NCBI GenBank assembly: GCA_964023205.1
Contig: OZ026844.1
Coordinates: 15,141,126 to 15,205,125 of the forward strand
Reading direction: 5' to 3'
Length of the DNA: 64,000 nucleotides
Origin: Lutraria lutraria
Taxonomy: Eukaryota; Mollusca; Bivalvia; Venerida; Mactridae
The notes under the pieces were generated by a model. The model searched no databases. It was given only the letters and a program-made list of their open reading frames with translations, and was not told where the DNA came from. Shown here piece by piece: positions 12,309-25,059 of this stretch; the stretch's first letter is position 1; every line of letters starts with the position of its first letter. The position numbers and the translations under genes were made by a program.

Positions 12309-13850
12309 ACTTTGTCCCATTAATGACTTTGTCCCATTAGTCACTTTGTCCCATTTATGAATTTGTTCCATTAGTGACCTTGTCCCATTCAACTTTGTCC
12401 CATTTGTCCCATTAGTCACTTTGTCCTATTAGTCACTTTGTTCCAATAGTCACATTGTCCCACTAGTCACTTTGTTCCATTAGTCCCATTGTCCCATTAG
12501 TCACGTTGTTCCATTAGTCACATTGTCCCATTAGTAACATTGTTCCATTAGTCACTTTGTCCCATTAGTCACATTGTTCCATTAGCCACATTGTCGCATT
12601 AGTCACTTTGTTCCATTAGTCCCATTGTCCCATTAGTCACTTTGTTCCATTAGCCCCATTAGTCACATTGTCCCATCTGTCACTTTGTTCCATTAGTCAC
12701 ATTGTCCCATCTGTCACTTTGTTCCATTAGCCCCATTGTCCCATTAGTCAGTTTGTTCCATTAGTCCCATTGTCCCATTAGTCACTTTGTTCAATTAGTC
12801 ACATTGTCCCATTAGCCCTATTAGTCCCATTGTCCCATTAGTCACTTTGTTCAATTAGTCCCATTGTCCCATTAGCCCTATTAGTCCCATTGTCCCATCT
12901 GTCACTTTGTTCCATTAGTCACATTGTCCCATTAGTAACATTGTTCCATTAGTCACTTTGTCCCATTAGTCACATTGTTCCATTAGCCACATTGTCGCAT
13001 TAGTCACTTTGTTCCATTAGTCCCATTGTCCCATTAGTCACTTTGTTCCATTAGCCCCATTAGTCACATTGTCCCATCTGTCACTTTGTTCCATTAGTCA
13101 CATTGTCCCATCTGTCACTTTGTTCCATTAGCCCCATTGTCCCATTAGTCAGTTTGTTCCATTAGTCCCATTGTCCCATTAGTCACTTTGTTCAATTAGT
13201 CACATTGTCCCATTAGCCCTATTAGTCCCATTGTCCCATCTGTCACTTTGTTCCATTAGTCACATTGTTCCATTAGTCACATTGTCCCATTAGTCCCATT
13301 GTCGCATTAGCCACTTTGTTTCATTAGTCACTTTGTCCCATTAGTCACTTTGTTCAATTAGTCACATTGTCCCATTAGTCACATTGTCCCATTAGACACA
13401 TTGTCCCATCTGTCACTTTGTTCTATTAGTCACATTGTCCCATCTGTCACTTTGTTCAATTAGTCACATTGTCCCATCTGACACTTTGTTCCATTAGTCA
13501 CTTTGTTCCATTAGTCACATTGTCCCATTAGCCACTTTGTTTCATTAGTCACATTGTCCCATTAGTCACATTGTCACATCTGTCACTTTGTTCCATTAGT
13601 CACTTTGTTCCATTAGTCCCATTGTCCCATTAGCCTTTTTGTTTCATTAGTCCCATTGTCCCATTAGTCACATTGTTCCATCTGTCACTTTGTTCCATCT
13701 GTCACTTTGTTCCATTAGTCACATTGTCCCATTAGCCACTTCGTTTCATTAGTCCCATTGTCCCATTAGTCCCATTGTCCCATTAGTCACCCTAGCCCAT
13801 TAGTCACACTAGCCCATTAGTCACCCCAGCACATTAGTCACTTTGTCGCA
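12309..13850. repeat. 17-bp minisatellite with 401-bp higher-order duplication
   Basis: Basic unit about 17 bp, attagtcactttgtccc, with interchangeable cac/ccc, ttt/att and tcc/ccc positions and an alternative phase cell atctgtcac. Roughly 90 units. A block of about 330 bp at 12508-12838 recurs nearly unchanged at 12909-13239. For example, the rare cell ttagtaacat is at 12531 and again at 12932. The 3' edge decays into tcaccctagcccattag units before the array ends near 13850. Confidence 0.93.
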
Positions 13851-14648
13851 TTGAATCTTCAATCTTCATCAACATTTCCGCTATCTTCCAGCGGGCAGTT
13901 AGTACATGCAAAGACATAGATAACATCTGTCTCTGGTATATCCAATTTTCCAGGATTCTGTACCAATAATAGCCTTGTTCTTTACAAGTAACCACCATCT
14001 TCAACTTCTAAATTCTTTAAATGAATAATTAGGATTGGATGACGAGTCAGGTACGAAAGCTTGTTACACATATCATAAACATAATTTACATCTAAATACA
14101 TGGTATACTCTAGTTATAAGAACATGTATTATGACAAAACACGTACATTGTACATGTATGTTAATTATTGAGTGTTTATACGTAAACTGTATATTGAATG
14201 AAAAGTATCGCATAAGTCACGATGAGCAACATATTTATAAAAACTACCAAATGGACCGTAGATAAAACACCAAATTATTAATTTATACATTTTTATGAAA
14301 TACTACTTTTGTGAATACAATTTCTTAATGAGGGAATCCATTCACTGGTCGTGTAGACCCGTACACAAATTACATATCGTATACATGGTCGATATTCCTC
14401 TACGATTGTTGATCATTTTTCAAATAACATAATGCACGTACATGTATCTCTAAACTACCGAGTACCATTCATGAATTCATTCAAAGATGAGTGAATGTAG
14501 CATCAAAATATACAATTAGCTACAGACGAGTGTTGATCAATGAAATTGATAAATGTCAGTATATTTTGGCTGAACTTGACAAGTGTAGTAAATTACATTA
14601 AGTACACGATAATCACCCAGACTTATTACATTTACATATTTCATACCG
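13851..14648. other. 3' flank of the GPCR gene
   Basis: No gene seen. The part next to 14649 should include the 3' UTR of the minus-strand receptor gene, but no convincing polyadenylation signal was picked out. Confidence 0.4.
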
Positions 14649-15821
14649 TCAGACAGATAGTTCAATACATCTTACACTCGGTTCCACAGAATCTCCTTCA
14701 GTTTGTTCCACACCCATATACCTTCGTTCTGAGAACCACTGACGTACTCTACCAAACATGGATGATCGTAGAGGACTTCCGAATAGCAGGCACGTGAGCG
14801 GACATATTGCCACGTGCGAGTAACTTAACATTGTTGCCCAAAGTATGAAATTCGGCGTTAAGAAGTTAGTATCGCTAAAAACTTGAACAAACACTTGAAA
14901 TAGGTACAGAAACCAAAGAATAATAAATGTAACACTGTAAATGAAAAATAATCGTGTCACGTGCTCATTTTTTATAACGCGTAGATTCACGACCCGACCA
15001 AAGTTCTGCTGTATCTGCATTGCCGTTGCGGCAAACGGGTTAGGTGGTCCACCAGCAAATCCATTCAAAAGATTTATCAGGGCTTGTCCATTTGCTCCAG
15101 GGCCAAAGAATGCCCAATCACTACTCCTTGCAGGTTCATGATACAATGGCGCCATCTTGCGATGAGAACGCATAAATAGCAACAGACGACAATAGAAAAA
15201 TAAAATAATCAAAATCAGGCAGACGAATGTTATTGTATATCCAAGCGTCTCGTTATTTCGATAGGGAGAGTGATAAAAAGTACATTGCATTTCAAAAGGA
15301 AGGAATTGGTAAGCGCCCTCTTCAAAAATTGGTGGGAATGACAGACAAAACGCGACCCCCCAGCCGACAATAATAATGGCAAGGTTAACGAGTCCATGAG
15401 AACATTTACTGTAAAATCTTGTCGCCGTCACTGATAAATAACGATCTATAACTACAGCTAATAGACCAATGATTGTAGAAACTGTGAAGAAAGAATTTGA
15501 AAATGCCAGCACTGTACATGTATCATGTTTGTATATCCACTGGAAGTTTGATAACACGACTTCTATCACAAAAGGTAAACAAAAAATAGTTTTTGATAAA
15601 TCCATTAATGCTATACAAACGAGGAAATAGAATGGTGCCCGGTGAAGCCTTTGGTCACTTGCAATGATGTAGATTACAATAACATTGGCGATAAAACCCA
15701 CCGACACTATGGAAACAAGTAATCCTGTAAGAACGGATTTGTTAAATCCATCTGTGACAGAATGTTGAGTTGTATCTTCGTGAAGTGACATTACCGCGTT
15801 ATCATCACCTGTAACATTCAT
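14649..15821 (-). CDS. SREB-family (GPR27/GPR85/GPR173-like) orphan G protein-coupled receptor
   Basis: Intronless 390-residue frame with seven hydrophobic segments at about residues 30-53, 64-86, 103-124, 143-165, 193-216, 289-311 and 323-346. Rhodopsin-class landmarks: N46 (TM1), D74 (TM2), the C102-C180 disulfide pair, DRY at 126-128, and W154 (TM4). N-glycosylation sites lie at N2, N27 and N190. The long third intracellular loop carries WAFFGPGANGQALINLLNGF at 236-255, then GGPPNP, very like the loop block of the super-conserved receptors expressed in brain; that is the main basis for the call. Length is close to the vertebrate members (about 370). Odd points: the TM7 NPxxY is replaced by a CPLTC run (340-344), and TM6 lacks CWxP, having LWFLYLF. 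The start is the first Met, with a glycosylated N terminus. Ligand is unknown for the family. Confidence 0.85.
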   Translation of the reverse strand: MNVTGDDNAVMSLHEDTTQHSVTDGFNKSVLTGLLVSIVSVGFIANVIVIYIIASDQRLHRAPFYFLVCIALMDLSKTIFCLPFVIEVVLSNFQWIYKHDTCTVLAFSNSFFTVSTIIGLLAVVIDRYLSVTATRFYSKCSHGLVNLAIIIVGWGVAFCLSFPPIFEEGAYQFLPFEMQCTFYHSPYRNNETLGYTITFVCLILIILFFYCRLLLFMRSHRKMAPLYHEPARSSDWAFFGPGANGQALINLLNGFAGGPPNPFAATAMQIQQNFGRVVNLRVIKNEHVTRLFFIYSVTFIILWFLYLFQVFVQVFSDTNFLTPNFILWATMLSYSHVAICPLTCLLFGSPLRSSMFGRVRQWFSERRYMGVEQTEGDSVEPSVRCIELSV

Positions 15822-18800
15822 ATCTTGGTTTTAGATCTAGGAAGACGTCAACTATAGCTGTCAATCCCGTGTTTCTGTATCGAATATGGTGAATGAAATT
15901 ATAAAATGCTGAACATAAATGCCTCCTTCTCTAGAAGATCTGAATTTTACTGCAAAAACACCACTTGTAGTCAATTTGTTTTAGTCGTCTTCGAAGCAAC
16001 AATTATCTGCGTCAAATTTCAGCGTTCTTCTTCCCGTGCCAATCTTTAAAACACCATTAATGTTGTAAATGTATTTCTAAATCGATGTAGCAACAACGTT
16101 TTGTCATTTCTCAATGTGGAAAATCTACAATCTCATTGATCATGCGTAATAATGTCTCGTAACCATACCAACATTTGTAATTGTCCTCTCATATTCTTCC
16201 TTGCATATTCATAAAGCCCGTCAGTCGTCAATTGGCTCGTGCTTTTAAATCCTGTATAAAAGAATATGATCAATCTATGAAGAAAGACAAGAACCGAACA
16301 ATAAAGTCAACAAGATAATTGTTGCTTGTACAGAATCATGTCTTAGAGGTCTCGGAAATGACTTAATTGCAAAATAGATACATAAGAATTAGCAGTACAC
16401 GAATTCTAAATTATAAACAATGGTTATCCAGTCAGACAATTACACGCAGCATCTATAAATGTTTAATACATTGTACAACAAAATGTAAACAAAGTCTTAG
16501 CTACATGTGCATTGTGTATATAATTATATTTTTCGACGACATATGCTGTAATATTAAGAGCAGGAATCCCCAAAAGAACGTCTGGATGGTACAAAAAGAA
16601 ATTTTCTAATTGTGACATGAAAATATGAGAAAATTTCTTAATGGCGGGATGCAATTAAGGAAAATATTCCCAAGACATTGAGAGATATCTTATATTTCCA
16701 GAAAGAATGCTATTTACAATGGCAACTCATTGTTACAATGGTGACCCCTTGTAACAAATATATTTATTTGTGTATACTTGAGAATAGAACTGAGGCATTG
16801 TTTGGCACGATGATTCATTTTTACAAGCATTTCTATAAACAAGAACAGACTAACTTTAACACCTTCAGTCAGCTGAACCAAAGGAAATATAAATACATAA
16901 TTAAACATGTTATCACGCTGAGATATCGAACTCAGACAATATTATATTTATATGTATATATGTTTCACATGAAACCAATAATTGTAAATTTGTTGTAACT
17001 GAACATATAAGACTCATATAAATCTAATAATTGTTATTGTCTTGTTTTAACTAAGGATTTAGGTAAAATAGGAAAAGGAAATAAAATTCATGTCAAATTT
17101 GATAGAACTTGTTATTGACAATATCCAAAACAAAGTTCGATAATCGTATTCAAAAACTGTCAATACGATAAACGTTAAGTTCATAAAATATTAAATTATC
17201 ATTGTCATTGACATGTTTTGCCTGCTCAAATTCTGAACAGTTTAAAATGTTCTTATTTTAAGAACTTTAAATGTGCATTTTGTATTCGACATCTTAGTCA
17301 ACAACTTTCTAGCTACAACACGAAATGTTGTTCAGCAAACGATTAGACAATAAGTTGTATCATTTCTCAGTTACATAAAATGGCTGCTTGTGTTTACCAG
17401 ACCATGGTTTGTAATAATTATATTTATGGACACGGAAATAATTGAGTTTCCATATTTAGCATTTGTTATCTATTCTTTTTATAGCATGTACACTATGTCA
17501 GCTAGCAGAAAAAAATGAATTGGATAGTATGGGATTTTATCTGTGCAGTATCAGATAATATTGCTGGTCAATAATGTAGTATTACACACGTGAAAGGTAT
17601 AATATCATCACAGTTTATTACAGCTAAATTATGCCTATAAGAAAATTGTTCGAAATCCAGATCATGGTTCTTTTTTCAGTGATTTTTTGACCGCATATTC
17701 TACACCCGAACTCTTTATTTACGTACAATCAGGTAAGTATTCTTACTTATTTTAATAAGCTCAAATAACCATCATACGTATTAGAATGTACGTTTATACC
17801 GTAATTTAATTTCAAGGGAGAATACGTACAAATAAAACAAACAAATAAGGTAAACATTAAAAATTACTGGAAATTATACAAACCGTTTATATCTAAGATT
17901 TCCTCAGCGTTTCACTAGACTAACACAACAAGTGCATGTATATCACCTCCGTTCCCTGATCTTCATGCTGTATTAAACAGTCACTTTACGATGCCACAGT
18001 AATCGTTTCTAAAACAAAAATAAACAAACCTTTCACAGATAATCTTAAAACATATTCCAGTTAACAAGAACATCTAGTCAAACAACTTTACCTTCACTTT
18101 AATTACTACTTTTATCAAGCATTTCATAGACTCCCGGGAGACATACTGAATCAATTGGCGACTTACATCCTTCGTGCGATCTGTCCAGCTTGGTTAGAAT
18201 CGCGTGATGAAAAAACTTATGTAATTCACAATCGATATATCCTATTGATTGGCATTCAGTTATCATTATTTGCTTGGATGAATTTCAAATCTATGTCTGA
18301 TATTACCCAGAAAACACATATTGGCCAAATTACTTTTTCTATTGTCTCTTTTATTATCAACACACAAGTGGTTCATTTCAAAATATCAGTGAGGTTTTAA
18401 GGTGTATAACATTGTTTCTGACTGGTCGACATTAATCCCCGGAACCCTAGACTATTTATTAGGCCCGAGATACGATACATTCAATTTCTCACTTTTATAC
18501 CTTTTCATGCGGTTTTAAGAGCCAAAAAAGTCCCCACCTACCTGCACTATTTTTGGACTCATGAGATTTTTATCAAAATCGGTGACCAAGCTTATATCGC
18601 TGGACTCCATAACAGCTTGTTAATGAGAATGTAACCAGAAACAAAAACAAGTGTAGGTCTAATTAAAAAAGAACGAATACTAGACATTACTGATTGTCAA
18701 CAACTAGGCACCTTTGTTTTCACGTATCCAACTGTATACTACAAGACACCGGTAATTAAGAAATAGAAGTATTCTATTTAAATGCCTGAAAAAATGGAAT

Positions 18801-18910
18801 CTTCCAAAGATGAAGGTGTATTTGACAGAAAACAAGGATTAGAAGAATTGCAAGACATTTTGTTCGAATTTTGTGTGTGTTCAATCCGTAATTTTAAGTA
18901 ATGGGAGACA
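15822..18910. other. Intergenic; GPCR upstream region, no gene seen
   Basis: Holds the presumed promoter side of the receptor gene. A few short open frames, such as one at 18155-18400, have no recognisable domain and biased AT-rich composition. No MITE or tandem array was identified. Confidence 0.45.
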
Positions 18911-19962
18911 GTATATGCTCTTAGCGAAGAAAAATATTTTTACTTAAATTGTTCATGCCCGCTTCAGTCGTATCTCAAACCACATGCAACCTATTTCTCA
19001 ACATTACACTGTTATAATTACTGTATTAAGTGGGTGGAGTTATATGGCTGTACGAGTCATGTGATCACGGGGGAGGACAGTTCTGTATTCTTTATATTCG
19101 AAGTTTTACTTCAACTCACTATCATTTATAATCAAGTGGCTTTCCACCAACCTGTGCCTCAGAGACAACATATCCATAGTTCAACTCAGTGGTTCGTCAA
19201 TGAAATGATACTTCATAAAGGTTAAATATTTCGTAGCTGATTCTATGGCTCAAAGACATCAATATTGATCAAACATGTTTGGGAACGTATAAAATCTTCC
19301 AGGCGTCGAATTACCCAGTTTTAGAATATGTACGATGAGCTGAGACACATATATACAGAACAAAGGATATATTGACTGTATATGTTATTCATATGGAGAG
19401 TATAACATATTTACATGATATGAGTAATACACATATATTGACAATCATGAGTATTTGACAAATGAATAAATGCATGCATATAGTTCACAAGCACATGGTA
19501 ATACCATACCCTACATCAATCAACTTGAATAGAATAAACCCTAAATGTTAACAAATTCACCATAATCTGCTATGATACAACCACATTGAGCTTCAAATAG
19601 CATTTCAGATATTATGCCACACAACAGATTATCTTAGTAGGTTAAACATCACACTTATCAACTATAAATAGATTCAGTCATCACCATTAGCCAATCAAAT
19701 GGCCAGAAACCGAAATATAACTTCATTATATTCATACTTCACTGTATCCAATACATTGAAAAAAAGAAGGATTTGGTAGTGGGGGGGAGGGGGTAATTAA
19801 TTAGTACCGTACATTCATACTTTACTTTATCAACTGCATTGTATATATTGTAATAAAGACGGAATTAGTAGGGGGTGGTTTTAACTCATTAAATCCAATA
19901 TTTCATTATATGCAGATTCTCCGTAACCGAGTCATACTGTAAACCACCGTGTTATCATTTTA

Positions 19963-20041
19963 GCCAATCGAAACTCCTCGGGCATTTCCGTAACTGAGAA
20001 ATACGCTTTCTTTAGACAAACGCCGAGGAGTTCCGATTGGC
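19963..20041. repeat. Hairpin element, copy 1
   Basis: Left arm GCCAATCGAAACTCCTCGG (19963-19981) and right arm ccgaggagttccgattggc (20023-20041) are inverted repeats matching at 18 of 19 positions, with a 41-bp loop. A second copy is at 23509-23587, in the other duplicon. A diverged inverted copy lies at 42561-42616, which shows the hairpin is dispersed. Confidence 0.75.
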
Positions 20042-20060
20042 CTTTAGCTACAGCCTACAG

Positions 20061-20200
20061 TAGTCTGGTTCCCTGCCTACTATTCCTTCGACTGTCAAAT
20101 AGTGTCAGGGGGCAGATAATTCAGACTACAGAAGACTGGTTCCCTGCTTTCTATTCCTTCGACCATCACGTAGTGTCAGGGGCAGAAAATCCAGGCTACA
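20061..20200. repeat. About 70-73-bp unit with inverted ends, 2 copies
   Basis: Unit starts tagtctggttccctgcc and ends gcagataattcagactaca, so its ends are roughly inverse of each other. The core is tattccttcgac. Copy 2 of the segmental duplication has four of these units (23607-23898). Confidence 0.8.
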
Positions 20201-22382
20201 GCCTACAGCACAGACATAGACGTACTGGTCATGATGACCTGTTGTATTTATGGTAATGTAATATCATTATACATTATATCGGATTTAAGTGCGATATTCC
20301 ATGAGAAGATGATTTTATGATATATGTTTTATTATGCTTTTATATTGCCAGGGCGCTGAGACAATGTTGTCTCAACAATACTTAAATCAATATTAGAGTG
20401 TTTTTATATTTTACAGCAGACGAACTCTTGTGTATGGAATGTATTCTTTATTTATTTTGTGTATAAATCTAACCAAACATGAATGGAAATAACATGATCA
20501 AGTCATTGAATGCCGTCTCTTGATTATAAAATGATTAGTCCAACGTGATCAGTCAATCTCCATCGTGATAGTTCAAACTTCCATAGACGTCACTCGCTCG
20601 ACGCGCATGAATTTTGATGCGGACCAAAGTACTACCTTTATCTACATCCACCATGCTATTGTTAAACTAGTTCCCGTTTCATGATGCAGTGCAAGTCTCA
20701 TGATGTAAGTTCAGTTTCCATGAGTACTGTCAGCACTTTGATTTTTATGTATGTAAGGGATACCTTACATGTATCACTGTCAACGTCTCAGTTTTTTCAG
20801 GGACACTATATTATATGTATAGTGTATAGTGTCGCTGGCTATTTATAAGATGCTTGTAAAACTAGTTATAAAGCCACATAGTATTATGGTACAAATTTCA
20901 AAACTACGTAAGTGTATTAATTTCCTTCGTACGATTCATTGGATGCAAATTTTTATTAGAAAATCTCAGAAAATAATTCATTTATCAAGCTCACTATTTT
21001 CCTACAGAACCTTTTTTGGTTACTTATAGCAATGAGGTCACAAAACCAATAATGGCTTAACTGGAAATGAAACGCTGAAAGTCGAACATAATCGTGAAAA
21101 TATATGACAACAAAAATGTTCATTCAGAAAAAAAAAGATTTTGTGCATCAGATGGAAACTAAGAGAGACTCGGACACATGTTTTTCATACGTTGGCAGAG
21201 ACGTACATCTAAATTGATTGTTTTAAGAGTTCATGTGATACTTTAAGCTGCAATTTCAGGTCACTTGACTGGTCCTCTTAGACCTTTGATTTGACAGAGT
21301 ATTTAGATACTAAACTGTGGTTTATGAATAGTTGTGCAAACGGCAGTTGAAACTATGGATTTAAGGAATAAGTGAGCATTTCGCTTGCCAAACTACACAA
21401 TAACATATACCAGTATGCTCTTAGCGAAGAAAAATAGTTTTACTTAAATTGCTCATATCCGCTTCAGTCGTATCTCAAACCACAAGCAACCTATTTCATC
21501 ACATTACACTGTTATAATTACTGAATTAAGTGGGTGGAGTTATATGGCTGTACGAGTCATGTGATCACGTAGGGAGGACAGTTCTGTATTCTTTGTATTC
21601 GAAGTTTCACTTCAACTCATTATCATTTATAATCAAGTGGCCTTCCATCACCCTGTGCCTCAAAGACAACATATCCATAGTTCAACTCAGTGGTTCGTCA
21701 ATGAAATGATACGTCATAACTAAACTTCTAAAAGGTAAAATATTTCGTAGCTGATTCTATGGCTCAAAGACATCAATATTGACCAAACATGTTTGGGAAT
21801 GTATAAAATCTTCCAGACGTCGAATTACCCAGTTTTAGAATATGTACGATGAGCTGAGTCACATATATACAGAACAAAGGATATTGACTGTATATGTTAT
21901 TCAATCCTCCATTATGGAGAGTATAACATATTTACATGATATGAGTAATACACATATATTGACAATTATGAGTATTTGACAAATGAATAAATTCATGTAT
22001 ATAGTTCACAAGCACATGGTAATATCATACCCTACATCAATCAAATAGAATAAACCCTAAATGTTAACAAATTCACCATAATCTGCTATGATACAACCAC
22101 ATTGAGCTTCAAATAGCATTTCAGATATTATGCCACACAACAGCTTATCTTAGTAGGTTAAACATCATACCTATCAACTATAAATAGATTCAGTCATCAC
22201 CATTAGCCAATCAAATGGCCAGGATTAGCCAAACTAGTAACAGACACTACAGTAAGTACTCGCAAACAGCTATAATAAACTAATACTTAAGTATAATTCG
22301 TCTAAATAATACAGTTACAGTAATTTCCCGGAACTCGAAATATAACTTCATTACATTCATACTTCACTGTATCCAATACATT

Positions 22383-23304
22383 AATAAAGTTTCCTTTTAA
22401 AAAGGAAAGGCTTGGCTGGTTGTTGCTGATAAAAGTTAGTTCTGATACCATAACTAAATTGGTTCATTTTATTTCGTCTTGTTGACCATTTTAGTTATGG
22501 AATTGTCCTCTTTCAAAGTCAACAGGTAGTCTGAAACATCGGTATATTTTTCTATTTATAGATTTTCCTATAATTCATCGTACTGTACACAAGTTTTAAA
22601 TTGCATCAGAGAAAGCGTTTCGCAAGTTAAATTATAGTAGGGGTGTATTTTATTCATTAATTAATCCTCCGCTTATTACCTTCAGCAATTATGTTGATAA
22701 TTAAACAAAGAGCTAGTAAAGTAAAAATAATGGAGACTGCGTTTATATATCTTATCTTTTCGTGCCTTAACGGTTGATGGAACATGCCGATTTATAGTGA
22801 AACACCCTGATTTTACATTGAAATCGCAAATGTGTACATCAAGATCACGTGACAAAATTATTGGCGGCAATAGCGTTTCGCAGGTTTCATTATAGAAGGG
22901 GCTTCCTTAAATTCTCTTGAACAATCCTCCGCTAATATGTCTTTCAGTAATGATTAAAATAATTGATTTAAATATATTGTACATAGTAACAGAAAAAATA
23001 TACAGTTTTAAAATGTGTACCTTAACGTGTAATTAATGTTAATAGAACAAACCGATCTTTAGTGAAACACCCTGATTTCATAATAGACTGGCACAGTGAA
23101 GTTGGTACACTCAAGTCATGTGATACCGATTCACACAGTAAGCGTAAACCAATCACCGTACTGTTAACATATAGCTCTCAACCAATCGCCGGACTCTTAA
23201 CATTTTTGTGCACTTGTACCCAGCTTTCGCATTGCATCTACCAGCATCTAGGGAACAAACGTAACCGAAAACAATACATAGGCTTGGAGCCGTAGCTCCA
23301 AGCC
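22383..23304. mobile_element. Insertion of unknown type inside copy 2
   Basis: Absent at the matching place in copy 1, where acatt is followed directly by an A run. The left edge has a near-palindrome ttccttttaaaaaggaa (22390-22406). The right edge is a perfect 10-bp stem, ggcttggagc/gctccaagcc, with a cgta loop (23281-23304). Inside are two related units of about 210-220 bp, each with gcgtttcgca, caatcctccgct and agtgaaacaccctgatt. A 28-bp stretch (22466-22493) is identical to 57869-57896 in UROC1 intron 1, so the sequence is dispersed. No transposase frame was seen. Superfamily not assigned. Confidence 0.6.
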
Positions 23305-23508
23305 AAAAAAAGGATTTGGTAGTGGGGGGGGGGGGGGGGTAATTAATTAGTACCGTACAATCATACTTTACTTTATCAACTGCATTGTATATATTGTAAT
23401 AAAGACGGAATTAGTAGGGGGTGGTTTTAACTCATTAAATCCGATATTTCATTATATGCAGATTCTCCGTAACCGAGTCATACTGTAAACCACCGTGTTA
23501 TCATTTTA

Positions 23509-23587
23509 GCCAATCGCAACTACTCGGGCATTTCCGTAACTGAGAAATACGCTTTCTTTAGACAAACGCCGAGGAGTTCCGATTGAC
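23509..23587. repeat. Hairpin element, copy 2
   Basis: Counterpart of the hairpin at 19963-20041 inside duplicon copy 2. Arms are at 23509-23527 and 23569-23587, with extra mismatches in the left arm. Confidence 0.7.
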
Positions 23588-23606
23588 CTTTAGCTACAGC
23601 CTACAG

Positions 23607-23898
23607 TAGTCTGGTCCCCTGCCTACTATTCCTTCGACTATCACGTAGTGTCAGGGGCAGATAATCCAGACTACAGCTAGTAGTCTGGTTCCCAGCTTAC
23701 TATTCCTTCGACCATCACGTAGTGTCAGGGGCAGAAAATCCAGACTACAGCTAGTAGTCTGATTCCCTGCCTACTATTCCTTCGACTATCACGTAGTGTC
23801 AGGGGCAGATAATCCAGACTACAGCTAGTAGTCTGGTTCCCAGCTTACTATTCCTTCGACCATCACGTAGTGTCCGGGGCAGAAAATCCAGACTACAG
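23607..23898. repeat. 73-bp unit with inverted ends, 4 copies
   Basis: Four units totalling 292 bp, each from tagtctgg to ccagacta with the core tattccttcgac. Units 1 and 3, and units 2 and 4, resemble each other most (cctactattcc versus cttactattcc). This suggests the two-unit state seen in copy 1 doubled here. Confidence 0.85.
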
Positions 23899-25059
23899 CC
23901 TACAGCACAGACATACACGTAGGGTCATGATGACCTGTTGTATTTATGGTAATGTAATATCATTATACATTATATCGGATTTAAGTGCGATATTCCATGA
24001 GAAGATGATTTTATGATATATGTTTTATTATGCTTTTATATTGCCAGGGCGCTGAGACAATGTTGTCTCAACAATACTTAAATCAATATTAGAGTGTTTT
24101 TATATTTTACAGCAGACGAACTCTTGTGTATGGAATGTATTCTTTATTTATTTTGTGTATAAATCTAACCAAACATGAATGGAAATAACATGATAAAGTC
24201 ATTGAATGTCGTCTCTTGATCATAAAATGATTAGTCCAACGTGATCAGTCAATCTCTATCGTGATAGTTCAGACTTCCATGGACGTCACTCGCTCGACGC
24301 GCATGAATTTTGATGCGGACCAAAGTACTACCTTTATCTACATCCACCATGCTATTGTTAAACTAGTTCCTGTTTCATGATGTAAGTTCAGTTTCCATGA
24401 GTACTGTCAGCACTTTGATTTTTTATGTATGTAAGGGATACCTTACATATATCACTGTCAACGTCTCAGTTTTTTCAGGGACACTGTCTATATTATATGT
24501 ATAGTGTATAGTGTCGCTTGCTATTTATAAGATGCTTGTAAAACTAATAATAAAGCCACATAGTATTATGGTACAAATTTCAAAACTACGTAAGTGTATT
24601 AATTTCCTTCGTACGATTCATTGGATGCAAAAAATGCTATGATTTATTAGAAAATCACAGAAAATAATTCATTTATCAAGATCACTATTTTCCTACAGAA
24701 CCTTTTTTGGTTACTTTTAGCAATGAGGTCACACAGCCAATGATGGCTTAACTGGAAATGAAACGCTGAAAGTCGAACATAATCGTGAAAATATATGACA
24801 ACAAATAAAATTATGTTCATTCAGAAAAAAAGATTTTGTGCATCAGATGGAAACAAAGAGAGACTCGGACACATGTTTTTCATACGTTAACAGAGAGAGA
24901 GACGTACATCTAAATTTATTGTTTTAAGAGTTCATGTGATACTTTAAGCTGCAATTTCAGGTCACTTGACTGGTCCTCTTAGACCCTTGATTTAACAAAG
25001 TATTAAGATACGAAACTGTGGTTTATGAATAGTTGTGCAAACGGCAGTTGAAACTATGG

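Larger units (their letters stand above)
18911..21410. repeat. Tandem segmental duplication, copy 1 (2.5 kb)
   Basis: The sequence starting with gtatatgctcttagcgaag at 18911 recurs at 21411, an offset of exactly 2500 bp. The two copies can be followed side by side through ggtggagttatatggctgtacg, the g-run near 19780, the hairpin at 19963, the 73-bp units at 20061, the cgctcgacgcgcatgaat segment, and the final ggcagttgaaactatgg stretch. Small substitutions and indels separate them, so the duplication is not brand new. No long open frame lies in the block. Confidence 0.9.

Noticed and set aside
18155..18400. 81-residue open frame with hydrophobic stretches
   Set aside because: Starts at a non-ATG codon, AT-rich composition, no recognisable family and no splice context.
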